Shown in pieces: positions 1 to 9,181 of a DNA stretch of 33,284 bases. The DNA comes from a virus. The position numbers and the translations under genes were made by a program. Where the stretch lies: positions 1 through 33,284 of the IMG/VR virus record IMGVR_UViG_3300033553_000531, one strand, 5' to 3'. The first letter of the stretch is position 1. Each line of letters opens with the position of its first letter. The notes beneath the pieces are model-generated. The model did no database searches. It saw only the letters and a list, made by a program, of their open reading frames with translations, and was not told where the DNA came from.

Positions 1-1
1 T

Positions 2-279
2 GTTGTGAATTGCTTTCAATTTGTATATTTACAGTGGTAACTCACAAGAAGAACCCCTATACCTTAAATACTTTACTCGTTGTGAATTGCTTTCAATTTG
101 TATATTTACAGTGGTAACTCACAAGTAGAGAAAGAAAGTCCTTTTTATTGGTCTCGTTGTGAATTGCTTTCAATTTGTATATTTACAGTGGTAACTCACA
201 AGTGCATCAGGTAAGGCATTAACGTTAAATCAGTTGTGAATTGCTTTCAATTTGTATATTTACAGTGGTAACTCACAAG
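2..279 (+). CRISPR. type II-C CRISPR array, right end (4 repeats, 3 spacers)
   Basis: Four identical 47-bp repeats lie at 2-48, 79-125, 156-202 and 233-279, separated by three 30-nt spacers (49-78, 126-155, 203-232). Base 1 is probably the last base of a further spacer, so the array continues left of the window. Repeats of 47 nt starting GTTGTGAATTGCTTTC are typical of type II-C systems in Bacteroidota. The repeat ends are weakly palindromic (TTGTGA / TCACAA). Each repeat holds TTG, an 18-nt gap and TATATTTA, close to the Bacteroidota promoter consensus (TTG, TAnnTTTG), so each repeat may start a crRNA rightwards as in other II-C arrays. I see no match of the three spacers to the prophage in this window by eye. 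Confidence 0.97.
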
Positions 280-383
280 GTCTCCACTGTAAATATTTGT
301 TTGTCAAAAAGTTAACCCATAAACTAGAATTATAAATATTCAAGCTTTTAACTAAAACAATAGTTAAACTTTAGTTTTTTTTT
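268..383 (+). ncRNA. candidate small RNA next to the array (possible tracrRNA)
   Basis: The last repeat carries the same embedded promoter as the others but has no spacer after it. Transcription from it would begin near 268 and run into a clear terminator ending at 383, giving an RNA of about 110 nt. Bases 284-296 (CCACTGTAAATAT) are a perfect 13-nt complement of positions 258-270 in the repeat, so the RNA could pair with crRNA or fold back on the last repeat. Against a normal tracrRNA: the complementarity is to the 3' half of the repeat, whereas known type II duplexes use the 5' half. It may instead be an array-end terminator hairpin. Its size, position and terminator are suggestive only. 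Confidence 0.3.
347..383 (+). terminator. intrinsic terminator right of the CRISPR array
   Basis: TTTAACTA (347-354) pairs with TAGTTAAA (361-368). An overlapping alternative stem AACTAAA (350-356) / TTTAGTT (370-376) runs directly into a T-run at 375-383. Either fold gives a rho-independent terminator for rightward transcripts leaving the array. Confidence 0.6.
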
Positions 384-450
384 ATTCTACCGTGTCTTTA
401 TTTAAAATGAAAGATATTAATACTTTTGTTTAAAAACTCTAATACGTTTA

Positions 451-481
451 TTGATACGATGACTTAAAGTCATTGTATCAA
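451..481. repeat. REP-like palindrome, copy 1 (3' of cas2)
   Basis: A 31-bp imperfect palindrome, TTGATACGATGACTT centred on AAA and returning as AGTCATTGTATCAA, lies 14 bp past the cas2 stop. The same palindrome occurs at 1759-1791, 2400-2430 and 2526-2558, so it is a dispersed element and not just a local terminator, although it could act as one for cas2. Confidence 0.8.
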
Positions 482-495
482 TAATAATAACTAGA

Positions 496-1735
<1,240 letters not shown>

Positions 1736-1758
1736 CTTTTTATTACTTTACTTGTGTG

Positions 1759-1791
1759 ACTCATACGATGTCTTCAAGTCATCGTATGAGT
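1759..1791. repeat. REP-like palindrome, copy 2 (between cas1 and RAYT)
   Basis: ACTCATACGATG ... CATCGTATGAGT arms (1759-1770 / 1780-1791) around a short TCTTCAAGT centre. Same family as the copies at 451-481, 2400-2430 and 2526-2558; the outer bases differ but both arms changed together, so the stem is preserved by compensating changes. Confidence 0.85.
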
Positions 1792-1799
1792 AATACCAA

Positions 1800-2375
1800 T
1801 CATTTCAGTATTAAATATTCTTCTGCTAATCTCTTGTCAATTAACGTACCTTTTCTTAGGCCAGCATAATCTAAAGCTGAAGAAAATTCATAATCTTCTG
1901 CTTTAATTACCAATTTTGCTTTTACAGGGTTTTGATGTATATAATGATAACAAACTTGAGGGTATTCTTTTTCAGGGGATGAAATTTTTAATTTTGTTCC
2001 ATTTAGTTCATTTATAAATGAAGGTGTAATTTGATTGAGGCAATTAACGCACTCTGCTTTTGTGTGTGCTTTAAACAAAGAACCACTTCTATTTTCTTGT
2101 TTATTTATAGCTCTAGTATAGGAACGTAAAAGAATACCAATAGACTGGTTTAGTATCCGCTCTTTTTCGTTGATCAAAAGCTTTGAAGTTTTTACATATA
2201 CCATTAAATGAAAATGGTTAGGCATTAGACACCAAGCTAAAACACTACAATGAGGAGTTATATATTGTTTTAATTTTCTTAAAAAATAAAGTTTATTTTC
2301 TCTATTAAAAAAAATTAATTGTCGGTTGTTACCTTGGTTGAACACGTGATAAATAAAATTATTTTCAAAATTCAT
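1800..2375 (-). CDS. REP-associated tyrosine transposase (RAYT, IS200-like Y1)
   Basis: A 191-residue single-strand HUH transposase. The metal-binding HUH motif is H54-F55-H56 in MPNHFHLMVYVK. The catalytic tyrosine is Y145 in YHYIHQNPVKAKLV, a signature of the RAYT branch of the IS200/IS605 superfamily. RAYTs nick and rejoin DNA at REP palindromes and are usually single-copy, domesticated genes. Here it is flanked by REP-like hairpins at 1759-1791 and 2400-2430, with two more copies nearby. It sits inside the cas operon on the same strand, between cas1 and cas9, and appears complete. Leftward transcription of cas1-cas2 must pass through it or start inside it. Confidence 0.9.
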   Translation of the reverse strand: MNFENNFIYHVFNQGNNRQLIFFNRENKLYFLRKLKQYITPHCSVLAWCLMPNHFHLMVYVKTSKLLINEKERILNQSIGILLRSYTRAINKQENRSGSLFKAHTKAECVNCLNQITPSFINELNGTKLKISSPEKEYPQVCYHYIHQNPVKAKLVIKAEDYEFSSALDYAGLRKGTLIDKRLAEEYLILK

Positions 2376-2399
2376 ATTATAGGGGGCTTAGTTAAGTTA

Positions 2400-2430
2400 T
2401 TGATACGATGACTTGGAGTCATCGTATCAA
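2400..2430. repeat. REP-like palindrome, copy 3 (5' of the RAYT gene)
   Basis: TTGATACGATGACT / AGTCATCGTATCAA arms around TGG. It lies 24 bp upstream of the RAYT start and is almost identical to copy 1, with one arm base differing. Confidence 0.85.
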
Positions 2431-2525
2431 GGAAAAACTATTCGTTTTCTCCAATTGGAAGTGTTTTATTAAGAGATGCATAGACAGGGTAAATTATGAG
2501 TGAGGGGGGCATTTCTTATTCAAGA

Positions 2526-2558
2526 ATTCATGCGATGAATTGGAGTCATCGCATGAAT
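2526..2558. repeat. REP-like palindrome, copy 4 (3' of cas9)
   Basis: ATTCATGCGATGA (2526-2538) pairs with TCATCGCATGAAT (2546-2558). It lies 6 bp beyond the cas9 stop codon. It could serve as the cas9 terminator as well as a RAYT substrate. Confidence 0.85.
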
Positions 2559-2564
2559 CTTGTT

Positions 2565-5500
2565 TTATCTAATTACATTAAGAACATTACCTAATCTATC
2601 TAATTCTAATTTCCAGCAGCGAGTTTTAATCATTACAGGTTTACCATCTTTATCATCAAACACACAATCATCATTATAAAAGTTTTGAATGCGCTCACTC
2701 TTTGCATTTGTACCATTTTCATTTTTTTTTATTTCAACAGAAATTGTATTAGGAACAAAATGCAATTCAGCACCGGTACAACTCACCATTTTATAGATCC
2801 TTTCAACTTGCTCTTTATTTAAGTCATTAAAATCAACCAAATTAAAATTATCAATTTCCTCGTCTGTAGGAACAAAGACCAAATCATTTGGTGATAATGA
2901 GAATAATAATTTCCCTTTATTATTACCTACAGGAATTGAAGTTCGGTGTTCTTTAGGTATATTAGCCGTCTGTTTTTGATGCTCTATTACAACATTTAAA
3001 GGTATCGTTTCATAGGTTCTCTTTTTATCCTCCCCCTCATATATAGCAAAAAACAGATTGGTTCCTTTAGCCGCTTCAACGTACTTATCTTTTCGATTTC
3101 CCTCTTGCCCTACGGCAAATTTACTTCCAGCTTCATAAATTCTAACTTTATAAATCGGATTATGCTTTTTTCCGTTATTTAACTCTTTTATATTTTTATT
3201 TAATTCCTCTACTCCTTCTTGATTAAAAGCATTTTCAAAATCGCTATCTCCTTTTTCTGTTACATAACTCTTAAGGTGATTAATCAATATTTTCTGAATC
3301 CCTCCATCTGTTATTTTTTCTAAAACCTTTAGATTCTTCACTTCCGACAATGCTTTTCTTGTTGCCGTCGCTTTAGTAAAGACAGTAACTTTAGCTATTT
3401 TCTCTCCATTTATGGAGATAGGGTTCTTCTTTAAGTAAGCTTGCTTTTCTTTTACTGTTTTACCAACTAATTCATCTACTTTATTTCTGATATTTTTATC
3501 AACGATTAAATTAGAAACCTCTACAGCTTTACTTATTTGAACTATTTTACCTTCATCTATAAAAACTAGACCTGAAACAGTCTCTTTATGAAGAGCCTTT
3601 CGTATTGCCCAATTTTCACCCTTTGTTTGTTTTACCAACTTTTTATTATATTTTCCTTTTTCTTCTACCCATTGCCAGGTCTTATTATTTGTTTTATTTA
3701 TAACTCTATTGTTAGATTTAAAACTAATTATAGTCTTATCCAAACTATCTTTGGCTTCTACTGCAAACTTGCTCCAAGGAGGTAGAAAATATTTTGTATA
3801 ATCGCTGTTCTTATTTTTAATCAGTAGAGCATCCCTTAATCCGAAATTTTCTTTTTCTGAATTAAGAGAACTTAAATAATGCGTATGCTTTTTAGTGCAA
3901 CAAGCTATAACAAGAGCATCTAATGCATGATGACGATGATCTATACGTTTTTTATTAAACCCTTTTGCTATATCATCGGGTACAGTTGGCACTTCAACTC
4001 CCTGCTCATTTAAATAAGTAAAATCTTTCGTTCTTGTCAATTCGTTTAAGCGTTTAAAACGAGGTATAATCAGTTCATTCCACTTATCATTTAGGCCCCA
4101 ATCTTGCTTTAGTTTAGAAGTAATACTACCTGTAACAGGGATAAGATTTTTAGAAATAGCTTCTTTTTCGTCATCTTCTCTTACTATGTTACTCAACAGA
4201 CTTTTTATTACCGAACTTATATACCTACTATCATTTAATTGTCTATTAATAAACCCTTCAGGAATATCTTCGCTTAATAAGTTTTTAAGTTTTGTTCTAT
4301 TTTTCTTAAAGTATTGATTACAATGATTTTCATATGCCTCTAAAGAAAATAGCTGAACAGATTTCCCCTGCCCAAGAGAGACCATTTCTCCCGAATGTTT
4401 CTTTATAAATTCAGCTCCCGTTTTATTATCTTTTAAACGATTAACTTCGCTTTCACAAATAATTTTATTCCCCATAGAATTATCAAAATAACGAGACTGT
4501 GGTATAATATGCTCTATTTCATACTTTGTAGTAAATAATTCGCTTAAAGAAATAATTTTTCCAGTATAAGGCGAAATATACCCTTGTTCGAGCCACAGTT
4601 TATACTTTACTATTTCGGATGAAGTTGGAGCATTAGATTTTCTTATTTTACTTATGTCATCTTCATTTACCTTTAGGAAAGAAACTGCTGGATTTTGAAA
4701 GACTCCCTCTTCAAATATTTTTAAAATACTCTGTTGACTTGGAGAGTATGGATTTATATCACCTTCTATATTCCCATCATCTTTCAATTCTTTTAAAAGT
4801 CCTTTTATACGCTCATTTGTATTTTCATTATCAGAAATACGGCTTGTCATTTGTTTTCTTTTATCAGCCGAATTTTTCATTTCACGGCCCAACTCTACGT
4901 GAATTGAGTCGAAAAAATTCTCTTTACCTTCCCCATAAAACTTCCAAATATCTCTAACTGTCCTTAGTGTTTCTGTTACAATTTTTTCGACTATTGGGTT
5001 TCTTAAGCTATGTTGTTTAAATGTAGTATTTAAAAACACATCTATATCAGCTGATGTTCTCCATTTGTCAATAACTCCTGGCTCCGAATGTCTATTATAT
5101 GTAGCATACGAAACTTGATAGGTATTTAAACCTGAAAACGGGTTCCTATCTTTAAATGGTATAAAACTTTTGATTAAACGAACAGGCACATCACTATCTG
5201 AGAGCCTTTCCAGTTCATTTTTTAAATCATCATCTTTTAAACTTAAATTAATATCATTTACGCGAGCCATAATTTGCTCTATTCTCGTTTTTATAGAGAC
5301 TAAAACATCTGAATCAGAAAAGTATTTCCCTCTCCTCATTAACGGGAGCATCTTTTTGATTGCTTTTTCTGAAAAAGCTCCATAATCACTTCCAAAAGGA
5401 GGAAAACTTTTAAAACTTTCAACAAAGGAGTTATTGTCTAAATCATTTCTTAACGCAAAGTTATCTAATGCCCTTTCATATTCGACCTTATCGGTAACTG

Positions 5501-6914
5501 AATAAATAATATGCCACAATTTTAACTCCATTTCGTTAGTTAAAAACTCTTTTACACTTAAGTCTGACACTTTTTTTAGACGTGTTATAAACTGAGCTTT
5601 AGTCTCATTACATGGATATTTGTTATCTTCTACATAATTCCATCTATAATCTGACTTTTCTGTTTTTGATATTATTTTTTGATCTATGAAAAACTTTATC
5701 ATCTGATCTTGGTTAATTTCTTTTCTCACATTCAAGAAATCAAATAACTCAACCCAAGCTTCTTCATCTTTCAACCATTCATTTGTTACTTCCTCCTCTA
5801 CTAAGCCACCATCAGCATCTACCTTTTTATAAAACTTTAAATTCTTTAAAAACTGCCATAACCTAAATTCTTGAAACAAAGGGTGAGATTTAGAAATTGC
5901 TTTTAGAGGTTTAAATGTTAAATCTCCATCTTCGTTTTTTATATAATTACCCTCCTTATCCTTTAAAGGGTGCTTTTCGAACTGGCAACCAGAAATTAAT
6001 GATTTTTTACTTTTTAAAGGTCGTTGATAAAAGATAATATCATCTAAAAACAAATAATCAAAACCTTTCGATTTTATATTATTTTTGTGTGCTTCATTTC
6101 TTCTATATAATTCGTTTAAACATTCTTTATATAAATCATTGTTTTCCAATTCCGAATGAAATTTTAACTGAGTTTTTAATATCTCTCTCAATTCGTTTTT
6201 ATAAAACTTTCTTTCTATCGTCTTTATTAAACTCCCTCTTATTTTTTGATCAGGATTTTGCAATAAAACTTCATAAATATAAGTGCCAACAGTTTTATTA
6301 TTTCCAGACTCCACGTAGTTTTCTATATCTTGTTCTGTTTTAGACTTTATAGCCAACCAATCCTTTGTAGAGTCAACTGACTTGTAAGACCTTTTTATAT
6401 CTCCCGATTTTAATGTTGATTCAGTTACAATAAACTCTCTAGTTTTCCCTTCCCAATCTTCTTTCTTTGCTATAGGCTGAGAATAGGTCCATCCATTTTC
6501 AAAAATAACATCATATAAAACGATGTCTTTTCCTTTTATGGTTTGTTCAGAAACTACCAATTCTTTCACCTTTAGCACCTCAAATGTTTTGGACACTCCT
6601 TCTTTTTTCTCTTCTTCCTCTCCTCTTAACTGATAGTAACCTCTTTTTTGATTAAAATTAAGTAAAACCCACGACAGTTCCTCCTTAGATATTTTTTCTG
6701 TTAGTGCTTTCTTTCTTAAATAATATAGTGTCCAATCGTATGCTATTTTTGTTTCTTCTCCGTTTTCTTTTTCATAAAACAAATCGGGTTGATTAAGCCT
6801 GAAATCCTTTAGCATTTCGTTGTAAGAGTCTATAAATAAGAACTTATAGTTCCCTTCATTTTCTTTTATAATCGCAAAATCGAAATGTGCAAATTTATAA
6901 ATCGAAATGTACAC
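2565..6914 (-). CDS. cas9: CRISPR-associated endonuclease Cas9, 5'-truncated
   Basis: 1449 residues of a large Bacteroidota type II-C Cas9. RuvC-II is present with E674 in IHVELGREMK; the HNH nuclease has H802 in EIEHIIPQ; RuvC-III has H996 and D999 in HRHHALDALVIA. Recognisable family sequence starts at NYKFLFIDSYNEMLKDF; ahead of it should stand roughly 110-130 residues with the RuvC-I aspartate (LGLDLGTNS-type motif) and the arginine-rich bridge helix. These are absent. The open frame instead begins at a GTG at 6914, and the first 15 or so codons do not look like Cas9. With no RuvC-I aspartate and no bridge helix the product cannot be a working dual nuclease. The break coincides with the left edge of the prophage. 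No internal frameshift or stop is seen. Confidence 0.93.
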   Translation of the reverse strand: MYISIYKFAHFDFAIIKENEGNYKFLFIDSYNEMLKDFRLNQPDLFYEKENGEETKIAYDWTLYYLRKKALTEKISKEELSWVLLNFNQKRGYYQLRGEEEEKKEGVSKTFEVLKVKELVVSEQTIKGKDIVLYDVIFENGWTYSQPIAKKEDWEGKTREFIVTESTLKSGDIKRSYKSVDSTKDWLAIKSKTEQDIENYVESGNNKTVGTYIYEVLLQNPDQKIRGSLIKTIERKFYKNELREILKTQLKFHSELENNDLYKECLNELYRRNEAHKNNIKSKGFDYLFLDDIIFYQRPLKSKKSLISGCQFEKHPLKDKEGNYIKNEDGDLTFKPLKAISKSHPLFQEFRLWQFLKNLKFYKKVDADGGLVEEEVTNEWLKDEEAWVELFDFLNVRKEINQDQMIKFFIDQKIISKTEKSDYRWNYVEDNKYPCNETKAQFITRLKKVSDLSVKEFLTNEMELKLWHIIYSVTDKVEYERALDNFALRNDLDNNSFVESFKSFPPFGSDYGAFSEKAIKKMLPLMRRGKYFSDSDVLVSIKTRIEQIMARVNDINLSLKDDDLKNELERLSDSDVPVRLIKSFIPFKDRNPFSGLNTYQVSYATYNRHSEPGVIDKWRTSADIDVFLNTTFKQHSLRNPIVEKIVTETLRTVRDIWKFYGEGKENFFDSIHVELGREMKNSADKRKQMTSRISDNENTNERIKGLLKELKDDGNIEGDINPYSPSQQSILKIFEEGVFQNPAVSFLKVNEDDISKIRKSNAPTSSEIVKYKLWLEQGYISPYTGKIISLSELFTTKYEIEHIIPQSRYFDNSMGNKIICESEVNRLKDNKTGAEFIKKHSGEMVSLGQGKSVQLFSLEAYENHCNQYFKKNRTKLKNLLSEDIPEGFINRQLNDSRYISSVIKSLLSNIVREDDEKEAISKNLIPVTGSITSKLKQDWGLNDKWNELIIPRFKRLNELTRTKDFTYLNEQGVEVPTVPDDIAKGFNKKRIDHRHHALDALVIACCTKKHTHYLSSLNSEKENFGLRDALLIKNKNSDYTKYFLPPWSKFAVEAKDSLDKTIISFKSNNRVINKTNNKTWQWVEEKGKYNKKLVKQTKGENWAIRKALHKETVSGLVFIDEGKIVQISKAVEVSNLIVDKNIRNKVDELVGKTVKEKQAYLKKNPISINGEKIAKVTVFTKATATRKALSEVKNLKVLEKITDGGIQKILINHLKSYVTEKGDSDFENAFNQEGVEELNKNIKELNNGKKHNPIYKVRIYEAGSKFAVGQEGNRKDKYVEAAKGTNLFFAIYEGEDKKRTYETIPLNVVIEHQKQTANIPKEHRTSIPVGNNKGKLLFSLSPNDLVFVPTDEEIDNFNLVDFNDLNKEQVERIYKMVSCTGAELHFVPNTISVEIKKNENGTNAKSERIQNFYNDDCVFDDKDGKPVMIKTRCWKLELDRLGNVLNVIR
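6877..6910 (+). repeat. paired 12-bp direct repeats at the prophage edge
   Basis: AAATCGAAATGT occurs at 6877-6888 and again at 6899-6910, exactly 22 bp apart. Tandem sites with about 22-bp pitch at an element end recall Mu transposase end-binding sites. They fall where similarity to Cas9 stops. The assignment to a phage end is inference. Confidence 0.4.
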
Positions 6915-6933
6915 AAAAATAATTATTTACCAT

Positions 6934-7067
6934 TACCTTTGTACTACGACAATTATAATTCTTTCTAGAACTTCAACGTAATGACATTTACCAAGGTAGG
7001 GTTACCTTTGGGTAGCATTTGTTGGAGTTCTAGAATTATAACAGATTGTCGCAACCTACCTTGGTTA
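6934..7067 (+). ncRNA. strongly folded intergenic region with a promoter-like box
   Basis: TACCTTTG (6934-6941) matches the TAnnTTTG promoter box. Immediately after it starts a long nested inverted repeat: CGACAAT (6947-6953) pairs with ATTGTCG (7045-7051), and the inner arms around 6954-6976 and 7021-7040 (CTAGAACTTCAAC / GTTGGAGTTCTAG) extend it. A second pair, ACCAAGGTAGG (6990-7000) / CCTACCTTGGT (7055-7065), is perfect over 11 bp, competes with the first, and overlaps the stop codon of the methylase gene. It could be a small RNA, a bidirectional terminator or a phage-end structure. No -33 box is visible. Confidence 0.35.
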
Positions 7068-7889
7068 CTTTAGATCAAAGTTCGCTGTCATTACTTCAAT
7101 CTTAGTTTTCTTAGTCTTACCCTTGTTATTGATAGACACGTTCTGTTTTACGCTTGTTTGATGCCATCCATTAGCTCTTGTGTACTCTTTTAGTATATCG
7201 CTAGGATAACTGCTTAAAATGAACTTTCCTTCAATTTTAGATAATGTTTTCAATAACACTTCAAAGTCATCTATTGAATAACCATCATAATGTCCACAAT
7301 CAGAGTTAAAGTATGGTGGGTCGCAATAAAAGAACGAATCTATGTTATCCCTTGAGTTTATTATTCTAATAGCGTCTGTGCACTCTATTTGAACATTCTG
7401 TAAGCGAATAGCTAAATCCTCAGTAAAAGATTCCCTTTTATTATTAATTTTCTTTGATGTAGTTGGTCTCTTCTTATCGTAACCCCAAGATCCATCTAAC
7501 ATAGAAGCAAAGCTTTGAGCTGATAAAACCCAAGGAGCCCAAGCTCTTTCAATTGTTGTAAACATGTGAGGATTGCTATTGATAACTACAGCATCACTAT
7601 GAATAGATCTAGAGTGTAATGATATTCTTATCATTTTCTCTAGATCTACAAAGTTGTTCTGAACTTGCTCATAGAAATTTATTAACTCTCTATTGGTATC
7701 GTTAATTACTTCAACATTACTTCTTTGCTTTGCCCAAAATATAGCACCACCCCCGACAAAAGGTTCAGCATACAAATTATGTTCAGGGAACAATGGTAAT
7801 ATCTTTTTTATTAAATTTTGCTTACCTCCATAGTAGGTAATTGGTGTTTTCAGTTTGTTTGCGACAACTGATAATTCTTGTTTTTCCAT
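7065..7889 (-). CDS. phage DNA adenine methylase (Dam/D12 class)
   Basis: 274 residues with the motifs of D12-class N6-adenine methyltransferases. The N-terminal TPITYYGGK stretch and FVGGG (residues 44-48) form the AdoMet-binding part, and DPPY (190-193) is the catalytic motif. Members of this family usually methylate GATC, but the target here cannot be read from sequence. It is the last gene of the leftward late block, beside the prophage edge. That is the place occupied in phage Mu by the mom modification gene, so protection of phage DNA from host restriction is a reasonable role. The frame is intact, with an ATG start 41 bp after the preceding gene's stop. Confidence 0.92.
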   Translation of the reverse strand: MEKQELSVVANKLKTPITYYGGKQNLIKKILPLFPEHNLYAEPFVGGGAIFWAKQRSNVEVINDTNRELINFYEQVQNNFVDLEKMIRISLHSRSIHSDAVVINSNPHMFTTIERAWAPWVLSAQSFASMLDGSWGYDKKRPTTSKKINNKRESFTEDLAIRLQNVQIECTDAIRIINSRDNIDSFFYCDPPYFNSDCGHYDGYSIDDFEVLLKTLSKIEGKFILSSYPSDILKEYTRANGWHQTSVKQNVSINNKGKTKKTKIEVMTANFDLK

Positions 7890-7929
7890 TTGTTGTTTAA
7901 TTTATGTTTAATTAGTGTTCAAAACCTTT

Positions 7930-8697
7930 TTAAAGGTAATCGAATATTATTTTAACAGCATTTGCCTCTAGAAAATCCCTTGATGCGCTGCTTGACACAC
8001 TACTAGAACTATCTGTAATAGTTATATTTGTAGAATCAAAAGAATAACTAAAATTTTCAAACAAATATGCCCCTATAAAAGGAACTAATAAAGAACTAGA
8101 AAGATCCCAAATCATAACCGACATACCTTGGGTATTAAATTCAGTTAGAGGCAAATTATGAGGGATTATACTCTCCCATCTGTTTAGAGATGAATTCCAT
8201 GAAAAAGCAGGAGGCGTTGCATTAATATAACTTCTCTTTATTTGATCAACCAAACCAAACTCTGTTTTTAAGGTTTCTTTTAATTGCTTAATGTTCTTTA
8301 ATCTAACATCTTCCCCCATAGCTGGTAAATAGGGTTCTAATTTGAATTGCCTGATTTCATGAGGCTTAAAGCTTGCTCCAGCTTGTGTTATCTTAACAAC
8401 CGAGTTATCAACATAGTTATCTGCAATTATTCCATAGCTATTACTTAAAACGTCTAAATCTAATCCGCCAGTTTCAGGAAGATAACCGATCTCTCCATTG
8501 ACTACCACCCAGCCAGCATTTAAAACGTCATCTCCATTAATATCAGTTCCTCCATAGTCACAACCAGTAAGTATTGCAAAACTTGAAAGAGCTTGAATTA
8601 TCTGATGTATTCCAGTTCTATAAATATCGTCTAAAAATCTAAAATCATCTAATTCAACTGGATAGCCTCCGTTAACATTTGTGTCTAAATTATTCAT
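7930..8697 (-). CDS. putative phage tail fibre / baseplate-distal protein
   Basis: 255 residues, no family I can name with certainty. It follows the baseplate genes and precedes the methylase, the usual place of tail-fibre genes in Mu-like phages. The N-terminal part (about 1-110) is rich in Gly, Asp and Asn with short beta-type segments such as DYGGTDINGDDVLNAGWVVV, which resembles fibre N-termini that attach to the baseplate. The C-terminus is Ser-rich (TITDSSSSVSSSASRDF). No chaperone or fibre-assembly gene follows. Function is by position only. Confidence 0.5.
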   Translation of the reverse strand: MNNLDTNVNGGYPVELDDFRFLDDIYRTGIHQIIQALSSFAILTGCDYGGTDINGDDVLNAGWVVVNGEIGYLPETGGLDLDVLSNSYGIIADNYVDNSVVKITQAGASFKPHEIRQFKLEPYLPAMGEDVRLKNIKQLKETLKTEFGLVDQIKRSYINATPPAFSWNSSLNRWESIIPHNLPLTEFNTQGMSVMIWDLSSSLLVPFIGAYLFENFSYSFDSTNITITDSSSSVSSSASRDFLEANAVKIIFDYL

Positions 8698-8707
8698 TTG
8701 TTTATTT

Positions 8708-9181
8708 TTAAAAAGTTTCTATTGTGTATTTCTTGCCTGCTATTTTATAATAATCAATTTGAGTTCTTAACACCGATTCATTAAATGTAACTCCAATGGG
8801 AATTTTTATTATAAAATCAATATTATCAACCGCCTCGCTATTATTATATATGTAAACAGGAACATTTTCAGCAGCATTATACACCATTAACGTAGGTAGT
8901 AATTCAGCTTGATTATATATGTAGCTGTAATCTATGTTAGCAGTATCTTCTATATAAATTCTCCTTAGAGTATTATCATATAAATCATTTAAGTAGTGTT
9001 CTAAATAAATAACCTGCCCATTAAATATTAACTTGTAATTAGTAGTTGCCTTGTATTGATCAAACAATATATTCACAGCCTTTAATGGATGAAGAATCAA
9101 ATATAGAAACGCTAATATTTTATTCTTTTTTTTAGAAAGAGGCACTAATTTATCTGTAGAAGAATTAAAGTCTATTGACAT
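8708..9181 (-). CDS. phage tail protein of unknown function (gp48 position)
   Basis: 157 residues. Its ATG overlaps the stop of the baseplate J-like gene (TAATG), so the two are translationally coupled. Residues about 20-40 (KKNKILAFLYLILHPLKAV) form a hydrophobic helix, followed by alpha/beta sequence ending KKYTIETF. In Mu the gene after gp47 is gp48, a baseplate wedge protein of similar size, and this is the likely counterpart. I do not see sequence motifs that prove it. Confidence 0.5.
   Translation of the reverse strand: MSIDFNSSTDKLVPLSKKKNKILAFLYLILHPLKAVNILFDQYKATTNYKLIFNGQVIYLEHYLNDLYDNTLRRIYIEDTANIDYSYIYNQAELLPTLMVYNAAENVPVYIYNNSEAVDNIDFIIKIPIGVTFNESVLRTQIDYYKIAGKKYTIETF

Noticed and set aside
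49-232. Spacers matching the prophage (self-targeting)
   Set aside because: Reading the three 30-nt spacers against the prophage by eye gave no match beyond short words. A proper search would be decisive but could not be run.
3588-6343. Plus-strand open frames inside cas9
   Set aside because: They are short, low-complexity and Phe/Leu/Ser-rich, as expected from the complement of an AT-rich gene; no domain or promoter supports them.
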